Shown in pieces: positions 1-13,477 of a DNA stretch of 64,000 bases (its first letter is position 1; each line of letters begins with the position of its first letter). A model generated the notes under the pieces. It was given only the letters and a program-made list of their open reading frames with translations, searched no databases and was not told the DNA's origin. The stretch is from Hyparrhenia diplandra (Eukaryota; Streptophyta; Magnoliopsida; Poales; Poaceae): NCBI GenBank assembly GCA_015847255.1, contig JADLZK010009253.1, positions 1 to 64,000 of the forward strand, read 5' to 3'. The position numbers and the translations under genes are program-made.

Positions 1-12
1 GGGTGGAGGGAG
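1..12. mobile_element. Right end of a Stowaway-like MITE
   Basis: The window opens with GGAGGGAGTA, the usual right terminus of grass Stowaway elements followed by the TA target. The rest of the element lies outside the window. Confidence 0.35.
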
Positions 13-112
13 TAGTACATATTTTTACGATTACAGTACAAAGCACAATAGTATATGCCTGACATTCATGCCACGGGTTCCAACAGGTGACCATTGCTCT
101 GGCAGTTCCTTA

Positions 113-344
113 GGGCGTCCGCAATGGTAATAGCTACTGCTAGCTACGTAGTCGGCCGACGTGGAGGTGAAAGACAACAACAAAGGCTATTTTATATTCT
201 TGGACCCACATGTTCCTCTCACATGTTCTTGGGTTACGTGAAATAGTCTAACTATTTGCATGCACCTAGTGACTACTCTCTCTTCTACTTTTGACTTGTC
301 ACGTCACATCTAGATACTCAAATAGCTAACCATTGCGGACGGCC
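113..344. mobile_element. Tourist-like MITE (PIF/Harbinger type)
   Basis: The 232-bp element has terminal inverted repeats GGGCGTCCGCAATGG and CCATTGCGGACGGCC and is flanked by TTA on both sides (110-112 and 345-347). A 3-bp TTA/TAA duplication with GC-rich termini is typical of non-autonomous PIF/Harbinger elements. It has no coding capacity. Confidence 0.8.
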
Positions 345-1839
345 TTACTATACAGTACTCCCTCCGTTCTGTATTTCTTGTCGCTTGATATTTGTGCCCC
401 TTCACAATCCCGGCTCCCAAGTGACATATAAAGAGGGACCGAGAGAGTATATAGTAGTATAAGACTATTTTTATATAAAGTTTTATCGAAGTTTCATTTA
501 CATTTAATAAGCAAACATAAATGTTTTTTTTATGACATGGCAACGTTCTACAGAAGAAAAAAAATTATGGGGACAAAACTTTGATGGCTCTCGGTTGCCG
601 ACTCAAGATGCACAAGTCATCATAGACTTAGATATTTATGAAATAAAAATAAACATATGTTTAGAGTGATCCATATGTTTCATTCTCAGAAACAACGTTG
701 TAGAACTTTCAATGGAGAACGACCTAAAAGAAAACTATTGCTAAGTTTAGAATCGACTTCAAGTCAGAAACCGACAGTGTTTAAGTTTACGTGGGTTTAG
801 CTCTTTGGTCGACATTCAAATGGCTCTCTGTCTTGTTCTCGTTTCTCGAGAAGCCAAACTCTTTCAACTTTGACCGGATATATACAAAAAAATATTAATA
901 TTTACAGAACATAATTACTATCAAATATATTCTCATAACAAACTTATTTGGATACAAATATTGTTAATTTGTCTACAAACCGAGCGAAACTTAAAAATGT
1001 TTGACCGGTACAAATAACATATGTAGCAACCCTTGTTATTTATTAGCTGGTACACACAAAAAGGAATCTCATCAAAAGCCAGCAGTGGATCGTCAGAGGT
1101 AGCCAAGCACAACACTAGTGCGTGGCAGTGGAGTTGTATCATAGCTGCTAGCATGCATATGGTACACCATCTTGGTGTGTTGAGATTATTAGGTCGTAGG
1201 TTTCTGGCAGTGGATCAGCCAAGCAACACTAGTTTCTGCCTATTCCAATCCATGTAAACCTAGCCAGCCCAAAACGCATTCACTTCCCAAGCCTGCGCAT
1301 GCGTAAAGGCCCCCACCTTCCACCACCTCCACCTGCCCTGCCGTGTTGCATGCGAGAGTTTCTAGAGTCCGGCCGGCGGCCGGCCGCGCGCCGCCGGTTT
1401 TCGAATCGATAAGATACGAACGTACGAACGCAAGGCAAGGCCGTGCATGAATGTGTGCTTGCATGCCGTCTGCTATGCAATGAAGAGATGGAGGACCAAG
1501 AAGAGACGTCGTCGTCGTCTTCAATCGATCTACCTCCGGCTCCGAGTACGTACGTCCCACGTTAACCGGATCGAAGACATGCATCATAATACCTGGGCGT
1601 GGGCGCGCCATTAACACCGTGGTCCGTGCGCTGTCTGTGGACTTGCACGACGTAAATTAATTAATCGCCGCTGATAAGCTGTGTGTACGTAGTACGTACG
1701 TACGTACTCACGCAGTTGTACGTACGTACATTCTTACTGTCGTCTACAACGACCACAGATGAAGAATTGAAGGTGTTCACTCGTAACCAAAAACGTGCTA
1801 CGTATTGTGTGCTATATGGAGTGATGCATCATGAGCCTA
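345..1839. other. Non-coding stretch
   Basis: AT-rich DNA with no credible coding exon. A Stowaway-type end (ACTCCCTCCGTTCTG) begins near 356, but its partner end is not visible. An imperfect repeat of GCAGTGGATC followed by CAACACTAGT occurs near 1083-1120 and 1208-1232. An ACGT-rich tract lies at 1686-1728. Open frames near 1240-1617 have no recognisable domain. Confidence 0.5.
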
Positions 1840-2095
1840 CTCCCTCGTCCCCCAAATAGATGTCATTCTACCGCTTCCAGAAGTCAACGTTTTAAACTAC
1901 CGATAATTATATATTAAAATATATAAATATTTATCTAAGTAATTAGTATCATTGAAAAGATATTTAAGTCTAGTTTTTTAATAAATTTATCCGGAGATAT
2001 AAATGTTGCACGTATTTTTTACAAACTGCAGTCAAAGTTAAGAAAGTTTGACAAGACGCATCCCATAGCGATATCTAAAAAAGGGACGGAGGGAG
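1840..2095. mobile_element. Stowaway MITE, copy A
   Basis: The 256-bp element begins CTCCCTCGTCC, ends GGGACGGAGGGAG and is flanked by TA on both sides. The body is AT-rich and closely resembles the Stowaway at 32463-32722; both share ATTATATATTAAAATATATA and ATGTTGCACGTATTTTT. The two are copies of one family. Confidence 0.85.
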
Positions 2096-2413
2096 TACGC
2101 CTCAAATTTGGTGGTGACCCTGGTTCCTCATGATAGTACGAATTATTAGCTGTCAAGGAGTGAGATGGTACAGGAGTAAGGAAAAGAACAACGACTACAA
2201 CGTACGTTTGAATTAATGGTGGGTCGTTGTGACGAGCTGGTGGGGTACGTGCGTGCATGCTTAACTTCCCATGCTGACGATGGCTAGGAAAGCAAATTCA
2301 AGGGACGAGAGGGATAAAAGGATACGGTTCGTAGGATTAGTACTACCAAGAGCACTAAGCTGAATAAGAAAACGTTTTTTTTCCTGACAGGGAACAATTG
2401 GCGTTTGTTTGTA

Positions 2414-2647
2414 CTTCTCCGTTTCATCATCTTTGCGATTTGACTCATATAAACTGTGTTTATTTGCTTTCGTCTTATTCAAATTTTTATGTAAATTATA
2501 AAACAAACAAAACGTCATTACAATATCTTTAGTGATGTAATAAGTCATAACAAAAGTGGTAATATTTATTAAAAAAGTTGAATAAGACGAGGTCAAAACA
2601 CGTTTATATGAGTCAAAAAGAATTGCAAGTATTTGGAACGTAGGGAG
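2414..2647. mobile_element. Stowaway-like MITE
   Basis: The element begins CTTCTCCGTTTCA and ends TGGAACGTAGGGAG, with TA on both sides (2412-2413 and 2648-2649). The 234-bp body is AT-rich and non-coding. The left end carries small changes from the family consensus. Confidence 0.65.
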
Positions 2648-2715
2648 TACATCGGGAAAAGGGGGGACAGTGGTTGGGACGATATTTCTCTTCTGGTCCA
2701 ATGTTATCCGCCGTA

Positions 2716-2951
2716 CTCCCTCCGTCCTAAAAACATATCGTTTTAGGTTTTTCGCACATCGTGTTTAACCGTTCGTCTTATTAAAAAAAATTTGTCTACA
2801 TTATAAAATAAATAAATAATTACTAAAGTATCTCTAGTGATAAAATAAGTCAAAACAAAATAAATAATATTTATACAAATAATTTGAATAAGGGATGGTC
2901 AAACAACGAGTCAACAAACCTAAAACGACGTCCTTTTTGGGACAGAGGCAG
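2716..2951. mobile_element. Stowaway MITE
   Basis: The 236-bp element begins CTCCCTCCGTCCTAAAAA and ends TTTTTGGGACAGAGGCAG, flanked by TA at 2714-2715 and 2952-2953. The open frame at 2895-3119 crosses its right end and is not a gene. Confidence 0.8.
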
Positions 2952-3905
2952 TACGTTGTGATTGGGACATGGCTAACGGCTATTTATGTTGCCTGCATGT
3001 TTGATCTCACGTCCTCCTTCGTCACTGCTTCATTCCTCGGTTTAATTTTGGTTGTTGCAAGGAATTTATGCTTCTATACAACTACTCCTAGCCTCCTACT
3101 AGACCCGGAAATGGATTAATAACATCTTCATTCAATTAATTCGATCGGTCCACAAGTATAGGTGAAAGTTGGATGTCCATGGACGCCGAATGGATACCCT
3201 CTAGTTAAAAAGAACTAGGAAGATAATGTCGGTCGGGGTTGAGCTCTCGAATGACCGACCCCCGAGGGCGAACCTCCGACCGCGGGCGAACCCATCCCGT
3301 CCGCCGCCGATCTTCCGGCTCCACGCAAATCAGCATCTCCCACCTCTGCATCCGAGTGCCCCAAGCCCCGATCTACATCCCGATGGGTCCATCGACGCCC
3401 CCCGCCGCCGGGTTGTGGCGCCCTCGCCATTCCGGCGACGCCGGGCCTTGGCGGCCGCTCCGCCTCGTCACCACCGGCTAGGCGAGTTCGCATCCACGGC
3501 TTCGGGCAGCGGTGTGTGCGTGGCGTGACGCATACCGGCGGCGTTCGCGTCCTCCCCTACGCGGCGCCGCCATGCCCCGCGAACGCCGCCATGGAGGCCG
3601 CCCGGTCGGCACGCCATGAGCTTCAGGGGGCGGGCCGCCACCTCCGTCGCCTATGGGACCTGTTGCGCCTTTTGGAGCGGACGACGCCGCTCGTGCTCTC
3701 TTCGTCGGCGGCGGGCCGCCGGCTCGGGTTCCTTGCTGCTCGTGTCCCTCACGCCGCCGGATGTTCGCCATGGCGGGCTTCCGCGCGGCGACAGCCGTTT
3801 GTGGTGCCCGGTTAGGCGGCAACCGCGGCACTCCTCGCCGCCACCCGCCATGGTCACGCCGTGCTCTCGCCGCCGAGGCCTCCTCCTCCGTTGTGTGTGC
3901 CATGG

Positions 3906-6168
3906 TGAAAGGTCCCTTGTGGTTTTTGGTAATTGAGTGTCAACATTAGGTGAACTAATAATGTGTGATTGAGATAATACACAGGAGATTAGTTCACATG
4001 AGTTGATGCAATGAAGGAGCTTATTGCATATGAGACATGACATGGAATCATGTGACCAAGGTGGTGAAGATCAAGACAAGGCTTGGCTTGATGGACCGGT
4101 TGCAAGTGTGAAGGGCAAGTCGAGGCAGTGAAGCGATGGACCATGAGGCGGTGAAGCTTGGGCAAGACTTGGCGCCGACGGACCGACACAACGGTGAAGA
4201 GCAAGTGAGGTCAAGATCGATGGACCAAGAAGGTCATGTGATGATATGAAATGGATCATATCATTCTTGATCGTGTTGGTGCATGTGTTGCATCGGCACT
4301 TGAAGATGGAGCGGAATGGAAATGCGCAAGGCAAAGGTATAACCTATAGGGCATTTCATTTCTCCCGGTTATTGGTGCTTAGAGAAGTTTATGACCGGGT
4401 TCGGGATAGATGGCCGTACTATCAAGAGGGGCAAACTTGTTTGCATATCGGTCATCTAGTGCCACTTGTGCGATCTAACTTTGCGATGTGTTAGGATCGA
4501 GTGGCGTGGTAAGAGCTAACCCGATCCTTTGAAATGATTGTGAAAATGCTAACACACTTGCACATGGTAATGTACACTTGGTGGTGTTGGCGCTTTTGAG
4601 AAAATGAGATGCATATTTTCTATTGCGCCGGATGTATCGGGTGGTGAGAACATGCTATTCTTCGTGCTCAAGCTGGTATACTTGTTGGGTAGCATGTCAA
4701 AGCAGAGGCGATGGAGAAACGATGGTTTTTCGCAGCTCGGTGGTGACCGGACTCGGCGACCGAACTCTTGACCGGACGCGACGAGATCCGGCCGGGACGG
4801 TCCGTCGGTGCTTCCGATCAAACTTCCAAGAAGCATGTTTTTCGATCATGGTTGGAGTTTGACCGGACGCATGCACCGGAACCTTGGCCGGACGCATGGG
4901 CGGTGTCTCTGTGGGGGCCAAGGCGTCATCGCTTTGTGACCGGACGCGACGGTCAGTAATGCCGGACCCTTGACCGGACGCGTGGATGAGTCCGGTCGGT
5001 CGCGTCCAGGTCAACTCGCTAGAAGTCGTTCTTTGAACCCCAACGGCTCTATTTTGGCTTGTGGCTATAAATCGATGGGGTGGCCGGCCATGGCTGGTTG
5101 TCGAGCATACTTTAGCCTTGGTGGCTTGTGTTGTGGTGCTAGAGAGCCCTCCCACTCACTTGTGATTGATAGTGTTCATCCAAATCAAAGTGAGGAGTGA
5201 TTCTAGTGCATTCGCGTTGAGAGATCGCATTCGTGGCACTAGGTGATCGTGTTGCAAGCCGGTGTGCTTGTTGCTCTTGGAGGTTGCCACCTCCTAGATG
5301 GCTTGGTGGCAAGAGACTTCGTGAAGCACGCAAGGAAGATTGTGCGGTGCTCCGGAGGAGGATTTGTGAGAGGTTCGTGCTCACCTCGCGGGGATCGCGA
5401 AGAGCGACATTAGTGGAGCGTGTCATTGAGTTACCTCACTTGTGAGTGTGGGTTCGATTGTGGTGCCTTGAGAGGCTCACTTTGAGTGGTGTCTTTGCGG
5501 TGATTTTTGCGGGGCATGCCTAGAGGGGCAAGGATTTGCGGATCACAATCGAAGAACCATCTAGGTGAAACACCGACGGAACCACTCAAGGTGTTGGTCG
5601 ACACGAGGAGTAGGGGAAGTTGGCAAGCTTCCCGATACCTCGGTAAAAATCACCGGTGTCAACTTGTCTACTCTTCTCGGTGGTTTGCATTCTCCAAATC
5701 ACAAGCTTTGTATTTACATTCATATATACCTTGTGCTTGTGCTTGTGGAGTAGCTCTTGCATTTACTAGCTTGTGTAGCTTGTTTAGTTGCTTTGCTTAG
5801 TTTGTGTAGCTAAGTAATTTGAGCCTTTGGGTTAGGCGTGTGTTGCCTTGTCCATTGTGCATCTAGTGAGCTTAGGTTGGCTTGGTGCTTTTGCTCATTA
5901 GAATTGTGTAGGAGCTCACCCTTGTTTGAAGTACTAGAGCATAGGTTTGTGTGACCTTGCAATAGAAACGGTTAGGAGCTCAAGCTAGGCTTATCACCTC
6001 ATTTGCTTTGTGTAGAATCTTTCGTGAGGTGACTTAGAGTCATAGCTAGAGGGGTGAAGTCTTGGCTAAATGAATAGTTTCAATTCCACATTATATTTGT
6101 TTAGCTGGCGCAATTAGTTTTAGAAAAGGACTATTCACCCCCCCTCTAGTCCCCATCTCGACCCTACA
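3906..6168 (-). mobile_element. Solo LTR, 2.26 kb
   Basis: It starts TGAAAGGTCCCTTGTGG and ends CTCGACCCTACA (TG...CA), and is flanked by the 5-bp duplication CATGG at 3901-3905 and 6169-6173. No internal region, primer-binding site or second LTR is present, so it is a solo LTR left by recombination. Near its right end lies CACCCCCCCTCTAG. Read on the minus strand this is CTAGAGGGGGGGTG followed by AATAG, the box shared with the LTRs at 11078-12811 and 61630-64000. This copy is therefore in the opposite orientation. Confidence 0.85.
4748..5010. repeat. Degenerate GACCGGACGC minisatellite inside the solo LTR
   Basis: The motif GACCGGACGC or a close variant (CCGGACGC, TCCGGCCGG) recurs irregularly at least five times (near 4773, 4861, 4894, 4940 and 4974), separated by about 30-90 bp. 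A similar CCGGACGC/TCCGGTC/CATCCGG set occurs at 12045-12305 in the related LTR, so the array is a family trait. Confidence 0.7.
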
Positions 6169-6173
6169 CATGG

Positions 6174-7735
6174 CAACGACGCCGATGCTACCGCCCAAGG
6201 ATGAGGTCCTGGAGGATGGTGAAGTGGCGCAGCTGGGGACGACTGCGGACCATGGTGGCTCCGTCGCCTACAACGCTGCCGGGTCGGCGCGGCTAGACCT
6301 CGGCATCACGGACGGCTCACTTGTCAGCGTCGAAGACGCCCCGGACGAGGACGCGATGCGCGGGCCGCGGCGATGCCCTCGCCCCGATGTCCTTATCGTC
6401 GCCGTGCCCCGCCTCGCTCTTCGGCTAGTCGTCCCACCTTGTCCCCATGTCGCGCCCATTCCACCTCGCGGCCGTCCGGGGCGGCATCGACGGTGGGGTC
6501 GACAAGCGGCGGTGACTTCCGGTGATGAGCCTTCCACCGCCCAAGAAGTTACCTTCAGGCCGCCGGTCGAGCCATAGAGGTGACGCTCCCGCCGCCCTTA
6601 TGGTGCCATGCCGGTCGGCTACGCCTCACGCCCGGTCGCCATCCCCTTGGAGGGGCGACATCATCGTCGTCGAGTCACGACCAGGGACGCCCTTGCCGCT
6701 CATGTGCGTGGATCGCCGACTTGGTCCGCAGCCGGCCGGCGCCGCGTGCGATGCACGGCCGCTCGGCCATCACCTTCTTTAGCGCCCTTTGACTTCTCGG
6801 CACCACGTTCCTCGAGTGGTCGCGCTAGTCGATGCCGATGGCTTCACGCTTGTCCAAAGGCGTGCCGCCGGGGCGCCGTCGTTCTCCATCCCATGCTCCA
6901 CCTTTCCGTCGCCGCCCCGCCTCGCGGCGCCCTCACTTGTCGGCTCTCGCTTCAATCGCTGGGCGGCCGACCACATCGCCGCTTAGCGCACCTCGCCGCC
7001 CCACGCTCGTCGCTTTGGCACGAGGCACCGTGCCGTGGATTGCAAGCATCGTCACCCACCTCAGCACCCCTTAGCGAGCCATGTGCGCGCACCTACGCCA
7101 TGGCGTTGGGCCGCGGGCGGCCAAAGGGCTCATGGCGTGCGAAACTTCACGCGGCCCCGATCAGGTGTTTGAGAGATTCTATGTCCGGATCCTCGACTTC
7201 GACGACGCAAAAAGTGGTGCCCCTCCTCCCGCCGCTGCCGATGCACACACCGGTGGGGGCGCCCACACGGCCGCCGTTGTCACCCGCGGCGCCGCCGCAG
7301 CCTTCTAGGGTGGCTAGCCTTTGTCGCCGCGTCTTTGCCGCCCGACCTAATGTTGCCCGAAGGCCACCATCATTGGCGACAAGCTTTTCCGCTTGCGTTG
7401 ATCCATTGGCGATCGAGCCTCGTATGGTTTCGGAGCCGCCCACTCGAGGGGGATCCAATGCTTGCCGAGACCGTGGCCTTGAGCTCTACGCCGTGCCCCT
7501 TGCAGCATGTTCACTCTCCAAAGACCCGCACCTTCGGTGTAGGTTGATTGGTGGGCTGACCTAGTGGCGGTGGAGTTTGCCTCCGTCGCCATGCGCTCGT
7601 CTATGTCACTGGAGGCCCAGATGGTGCTGGTGGACCCCCCTTCGCCTCCACGTATGGTTCAGCTCAGCTTTACGGATGCTGAGGCGTCAGAGAAGGTCAG
7701 TGAGGTCACCACGATGGTGGGTACTTGTCACGCCC
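6174..7735 (+). pseudogene. Decayed LINE ORF1-like coding region (middle part)
   Basis: GC-rich sequence that is coding in origin but broken between frames. The frame at 6789-6986 shows DADGFTLVQRR followed by a degenerate zinc-knuckle-like segment (RFNRWAADHIA). This resembles the CCHC knuckle region of plant L1 ORF1 RNA-binding proteins with its cysteines lost. The longest open frame, 6608-7564 (318 residues), is Arg/Pro/Ser-rich and matches no family I recognise; it is most likely an overlapping shadow. The segment continues the retroposon body from 3900 and is cut at 7735 by the gypsy-like LTR. Confidence 0.45.
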
Positions 7736-10700
7736 CACCTTTAATGGGACTTTTAATCTCGTGTATTGGCGCCAGGATCACGCTACCAATATGTTTGGCG
7801 ATCCACAGTAGTGAGTAATCAGTTATATAAATAATACCGAGCAAGAAATGTATAGGATAGAAGGTCTTACAGTGGTGACGAAGTGTGAAGCGTTGGTATA
7901 TCTGTGACGAGTCGATGCGACCGTCTAGGCACTTCTCCTTATTCCACAGGCATCTTGATAGTGGATATGAATTGGGTTCTGCCTTACTCCTACTCGATCA
8001 TCTTACGGCTCCTACGTACGCGCGTCCTTTACCTTGGCGACTTTACCTTCTACGGTGCCGATGTCTGTAAAAACAGAGGGGTGAGTACAAAGGTACTCAG
8101 CAAGTTCAAACCAGGGGTGGTTTGGTAAATTAAGGGTTTGGGCCCTAGCAGAGTCTCTAAAACTGCTCTCGCTAGTTCCCGAGGTTATCTCATCTTATCA
8201 TCACCTTCACATATCACAACAGGTTAGTTATAGCTAATCATAGATGTTCAGACCTAGCATTCGCCCATTCCAAGGACGTGGCTATTCGAATAGATTTAGG
8301 TAACTCTGTAGGGGTTGTACAATTTCCCCACATGATAGGCGTTGCCTCTACCATCGTCATGGCTTCTGACAGACCTAACGAGATCTGTACCCGCTTGGGT
8401 GCTACCCTAGGTGTATTGGTATAATCTTCACCACGACTTCTCAGGGGTTGGAAAGGATGACGCATCATCCTAGATAATATGGTGATACCTCATCACCCAT
8501 GCCTTTACTGGTAATACCTCATTACCCAACCAATATTGTCAAACCTCATACTCAAAATCATTAATCATAAATATGTGCACCTAGCAGCGCGCCACCGCGC
8601 CCAAACATCTTACGTGGAGGATCACATAGCAACCACGCCAACCGGACCATGGGGCCACTCTCCCCATGTCTGCTCCTAATAGGTCGTTCGCCTACTCCAG
8701 CCACCTTGGTTCCCAATTATACCTCAACCCAACGGGTTGTGAATCAAGTCGTCCCATCTCGGCGTGTGGCTGTACGAAATATCGCACTAGGTAGAAGGTC
8801 TATGAATCGGTCCTTAGGGAGGCGAGTATCTCTCTGCAGGAATCCCTCATGGCGATTCCCGTAGCAATCCATCTCACTATGAATTACTATCACCCACCTC
8901 TTTTTATTGGTTAGGGTTCATTAGGCGATCTCATGTTATTCTTTAATTATAAATGTATGAGCTTAGATAACGTGGATGAGTACGTCATCCCGCTTAGCTC
9001 CATAGCTACGTTATCGCTCATACCACACTATACCGATAAAGTTATTACGGTGAGCATCATGTCTATTATCGTATGCTTTCCATATCTCATCAATAAACCG
9101 GGCACCTCGCCCCTCAATAATATCGAGCACTCGGCTCATCATAAACATCAAGCACATAGCATTGCGGAAGATCACACAAAGATCCGCTCAACATCATCTC
9201 ATATTTCATTGCATACGATAATAGCCCTTGACCTCGAGATCTTATCATCATCATTATTATCATATTACTTAAGGTCATGATTAAGGGGCGGTAAGGAATT
9301 GCCCGGGAGGTTCTTACGAATCGGCACGGCGTCGAACGCTCCTAGCTTTGCTCCGAACGGGAAGCTTCTACTCGGTCGCCGAAAAGCTACTTACGATCGG
9401 CGATAAACCTAGCTCGAACTGTGACATATAAAACAAACATAGAACATTATGGTGGCAATGGGTTAGATGCATAGAGCTAGATTTTAGATGAATTATGGAA
9501 GTCGTTTCATGTGAAACGGAGTTAATTTGCATGAGATATGGATATTACAATATTAATCCCTATATTATAATATAATTTTATCATGTAATAAAAGTAGAAC
9601 TAATTACATGATAAAATTCTATAATTCAAATAATGAATTTACAAATTTTCGGGAATTTTTTCGACACAGGAAAGTATACTTTCAGATCTCTCGTGTACAA
9701 TTCTCGGGCATGCATAGCAATTGACATCGTGTACACGTAAGAGTCTCCATACACGTGGGTGCCACGTGGGTCAGTGGACGCCACCCGTCCGCCACGTATG
9801 TTACGTTGTCGCCCCTAACGGGTGGTGACGGAGCGGAACGGCAGGGCGACGTGGCGACCTCCCTGGTTGGTTCCCGTCTCACCAGATTACATCGCGGACG
9901 ACGGCGCCGTATTGTATTCCCCGTCCGTCGAGTCAGCGGCGGCGGTTCACCGGAGTCCGACCGAACGGCCTTGCCGTTGTCGGGCTTCGCCGCTGATGGT
10001 TTGGCGCGACTCCCGTCGTCACCCTAGACACGATGGTCGTTGCTAGGGCGGCTCGTGGCTTGCTCCGCGACGGCGGCGACTGGCGGTGGTTGGCGGCGGT
10101 GCTTCGGTAGCCGGTCGATCTGAGCTAAGACGGGCAAGGGAAGTAGGAAAATGAAAGAGAACGAGTTGGTAAGGCGTACCCACGACGTCAATCGACCAAC
10201 GACGACCTCCTTGACGGCGAGCTCGGGTTTCTTCCGGGCGGCGGCGCGGAAATCCCTTCGATTGGGGAAAAATGTGACTCCGCGGAGAGGCAAGGAGGAG
10301 AGGGAGCTAGGGGCGAGCATCGCACGTTCCCGGACTTGGCGAAGCTCGTGAAGGTGGGGCGAGGTCGAATGGCACCCGGGCACCGCTATTTATAGCCGCG
10401 CCACGCGGTGCTCGCCCGGCGAGATTTTTCTCTCGTGCTCGTGATCTTTCCGACACCGCCGCTGCTCGGCTAGGGCCGCCACCTGGAGTCCGGTGTGCTT
10501 GAGCGTCCCTCGCGTGCGCCCACGTGCTTTCCGGCGGGCGGGTGCGCCGTCCTCCGGGTCACATCCCTACGGTGGAGGTTGTCGTTCGTCATGGCGGCAT
10601 CGGCGGTCCGCGGCAGACGGCCAGGCGGCGCCGACCAATCCTGTCAGGCGCGTCGTGGCTCGGCGGGGAGTCGCCGCAGTCCCTCGTGCTCCGGTCTTTG

Positions 10701-11077
10701 TCGTCTTCCGGCGTAGGCGGCCCTCGAGTCCGGACTTGCCGCGGGCGGTGGTGGTTTGCCGGCCACCATGGCGGCAAGGTATCGCTTGGGCTTTGACCGC
10801 CTCCTCTCGTCGGCGCTGGGTACGGCGGAGGCCCCGATGTGATAGCTCACGGCGTCGTTGTGTTTGTTGTCCCGTACCCGACACGGTGGGCGGCTGCCGC
10901 AGGGCCGGGCTGTTCCTCTGCGTCGCGCCGCGTCGTAGACGGAGGTAGGCGACGACGATGGGACCCACGCGTCGGTGAGAAGGGAAGGGAGTCGGGCCTC
11001 GCGGTCTTTGGGCTCGTCGGATTTGGGCCGGCCTGTTCGCGAGAAATGAGAAAGAGGGAAGAAGGGGGCTCGGTGGG

Positions 11078-12811
11078 CGCGAAAGGTCCTAATGGCTAGA
11101 GGGGGTGAATAGCCTATTAAAAATTCTTGCAACAACACTAAGCACCCGGATTAGTAAATAAGATGGCGAAGCTAAATAAGCGGTGCAACAAGCTATCTAT
11201 GCAAGCCACAAGCAAGAGATGATATTTCTAATATCTCTAAGATCACTCAAGGGCTATGTCACTAGTTTTACTCCTAGGTGATCAAGCATTTCTAACTAAA
11301 AAACCACTAGGAGCTAAACGAGACTAAGCAACCTACACAAGCTACTCAAGCTAAGCACCCTAACAAGATATACTACCAAAGTAATGCGAAGGAGTGCTAG
11401 AATACAATACCACCGGTGTAGTGTCGAGGTTGTAGCCAATCACCACGATCACCGAGAAATCTCCAATGAGCAAGAACAAGTGACACGATGATTTTTCACC
11501 GAGGTTCACGTGCTTGCCAAGCACGCTAGTCCCCGTTGTGGCGACACACCCACTTGATGGTTGCTAAGCTTAATGGCGGTGCCAAATCCCCGGTGGGAGC
11601 TCAAGCACACCAATCACAAGAGGGGTACAACAAGCCACGCCGCGCAATCCACTAGTGCTCCTTTCGCGAATCTCAGCGGGGTAAGGAATGACCCTCACAA
11701 ACCACCGGTGTGGCCTCGAACAAGCTCCAATCGAGCTCAACACCGCCTCTTGCTCCAAGCCGCAAGGGAACAGGGCAAATTCCCAAGAAAACAAGAATCC
11801 CGCGGCTTCTCCAAGGATGAAGTGCCTCTAGATGCAATCACCAATGCAATGCACTTCTATCACTCTCAATCTCACCAAGAATTCGAGTTATGGATGGAGA
11901 GATGAGTGGAGAGGAGTCTCAAATGCTCACAAGCAAGTTAGAGTGTTCAAATGTGCAAGAGAGGGGTAAAAGACCCGGCCATCCAAGTATTTAATGGCCC
12001 CTCTCGAAATGGAGCCGTTGGCGGGTTTTACAAGATCGGCCGGACTTCTCGGCCGACCGGACGCACCCGGCGTGTCCGGTCCAGCTTTTTCCTTGATCGG
12101 CCATGCGTCCCGGCCGATACGATGAGCCCCTCGCCCCACGGTGACGGCGTCCTCCGCGGCGTCCGATCACGGCTTCCGGCCGACACCGAAGCATCCGGTC
12201 AAGGGTCCGGTCCCCGCATCCGGCCAAAACCCGGTTGCGGGGCTCCGACGCATTGACGGAGAGCCACCGGTCGGTGTGTCCGGTCGCCGCGCCGTGCATC
12301 CGGTCACCCTTTTTTTCAGCAAATTCTTCAAGTCGTTGTTGCCCTTTGCTTCAACCTTGCTTCGCCTCTTGCCATATGTTGCCAACACGTCGAAGATGAT
12401 ACCGTTATCACTTATGTTAGCATGTCGATAAGTTAGGCAAGATTGAAGTTAGTGCTCTCATTGTCCTAAATGCAATATGCAAGTCAATTGGACCTAGAAG
12501 CACTTCACCAAAGGATTGTCGCGGCATCCCCTCTTGATAGTCGGCTATCTATCCTATAATGTGATCACACGCTCTATCGTGTCTTGATCACCGAAAGGAA
12601 AACCCTATCAAGATACCTTTGCCATGATCTCCGGGTTCCTCTCAAGCCGATCACCGAGCTTGACGATCCATCAAGTCCACCGACATTGTCCATTTTCATG
12701 ATCATCATGCTCCTTGTCATCAATCTAATCCTATCTCATAAGTCATACTTAGAGCAAAGGATTAGTCCCACAAGTGTGTCATCAATTTTCAAAACCAAAC
12801 ATGAGATTTCA
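11078..12811 (+). mobile_element. Solo LTR nested in the gypsy-like LTR
   Basis: It starts near CGCGAAAGGTCCTAATGG, with first base C where T is expected, and ends GAGATTTCA. Flanking five-mers are GTGGG (11073-11077) and GTAGG (12812-12816), one mismatch apart. The CTAGAGGGGGTGAATAG box lies 19 bp inside the start, as in the related LTRs. Flanking sequence joins sensibly across it (a GGGCG...AAAGG stretch on both sides). The frames inside are short and not convincing as genes. Confidence 0.65.
12030..12310. repeat. CCGGACGC / TCCGGTC degenerate repeat cluster
   Basis: Irregular repeats of CCGGAC, CCGGCCGA, TCCGGTC and CATCCGG fill this part of the LTR. It corresponds to the GACCGGACGC array at 4748-5010 in the related solo LTR. 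Confidence 0.6.
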
Positions 12812-13477
12812 GTAGGGCGTAAAGGGAAAAGGAGAATGAGCACGAGAGCTCTTTTCTAATTCCTTTCTCTTTTCTTTTTCTATTTCCCTTTTCCCTATTC
12901 TTTATTCTTTCTCTCCCATTTCTCTTATGTGTGTATATATATATTTTGTAAGTATTTGCACAAGCACATGAGCCTATATTCTCTTGACTTTCACTCGGGA
13001 GAACAATTATTGCATTGTGCTCATACAAATAAATATATATGTGTTCACACATTTTTCCCTTTCTTATTATTTCATGTGTGACATGTACATATATATTTTA
13101 TAAATATTTTCACAAGCACGTTTATATTCCCATGACTTATTTGTCGAGAATAATTATTTATTGTGCTCGTAAAAATATTCATATATGTTTGGTACACACG
13201 TGCTTCGGTATTTTATTCCCAGAGAAAACTTGTAAATCATTTCTCATGCGATATTCTTCCATAATTAAAATCTAGAACTTACCTTGCATCCTTGGTCAGC
13301 ATAAAGCTCATCAAGCATCAAACAAGATTTCCTATTTTCTATATGGTGAGAGTTTGAGATGCGGGGTTTTCAAAACAGGGTTTCGGTTTAGCGGAAAATA
13401 AATCCAGTTTTAGTTGTAATTCGAAAAGTTCAAATTTTTAGTGAATTTTAAAATGATGCAAAAACATGGGTGTTACA

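Larger units (their letters stand above)
7736..13477 (+). mobile_element. Long gypsy-like LTR (solo), interrupted
   Basis: It begins TGTCACGCCCCACC and ends CATGGGTGTTACA, the terminal style of grass Ty3/gypsy LTRs with very long LTRs. Removing the nested LTR at 11078-12811 leaves about 4.0 kb. No gag or pol domain and no second copy of either terminus is present, so it is read as a solo LTR. The left flank is GTACT. Directly after the right terminus lies AGACT, and GTACT appears ten bases later (13488-13492), so the right boundary or the target duplication has been altered. A GC-rich block (about 9700-11070) sits within it. Confidence 0.65.

Noticed and set aside
1240..1617. 125-residue minus frame
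   Set aside because: No domain, no splice or start context, and sequence dominated by short palindromes.
6608..7564. 318-residue open frame
   Set aside because: Arg/Pro/Ser-rich in a GC-rich retroposon body; other frames there carry the ORF1-like motifs, so this is most likely a shadow.
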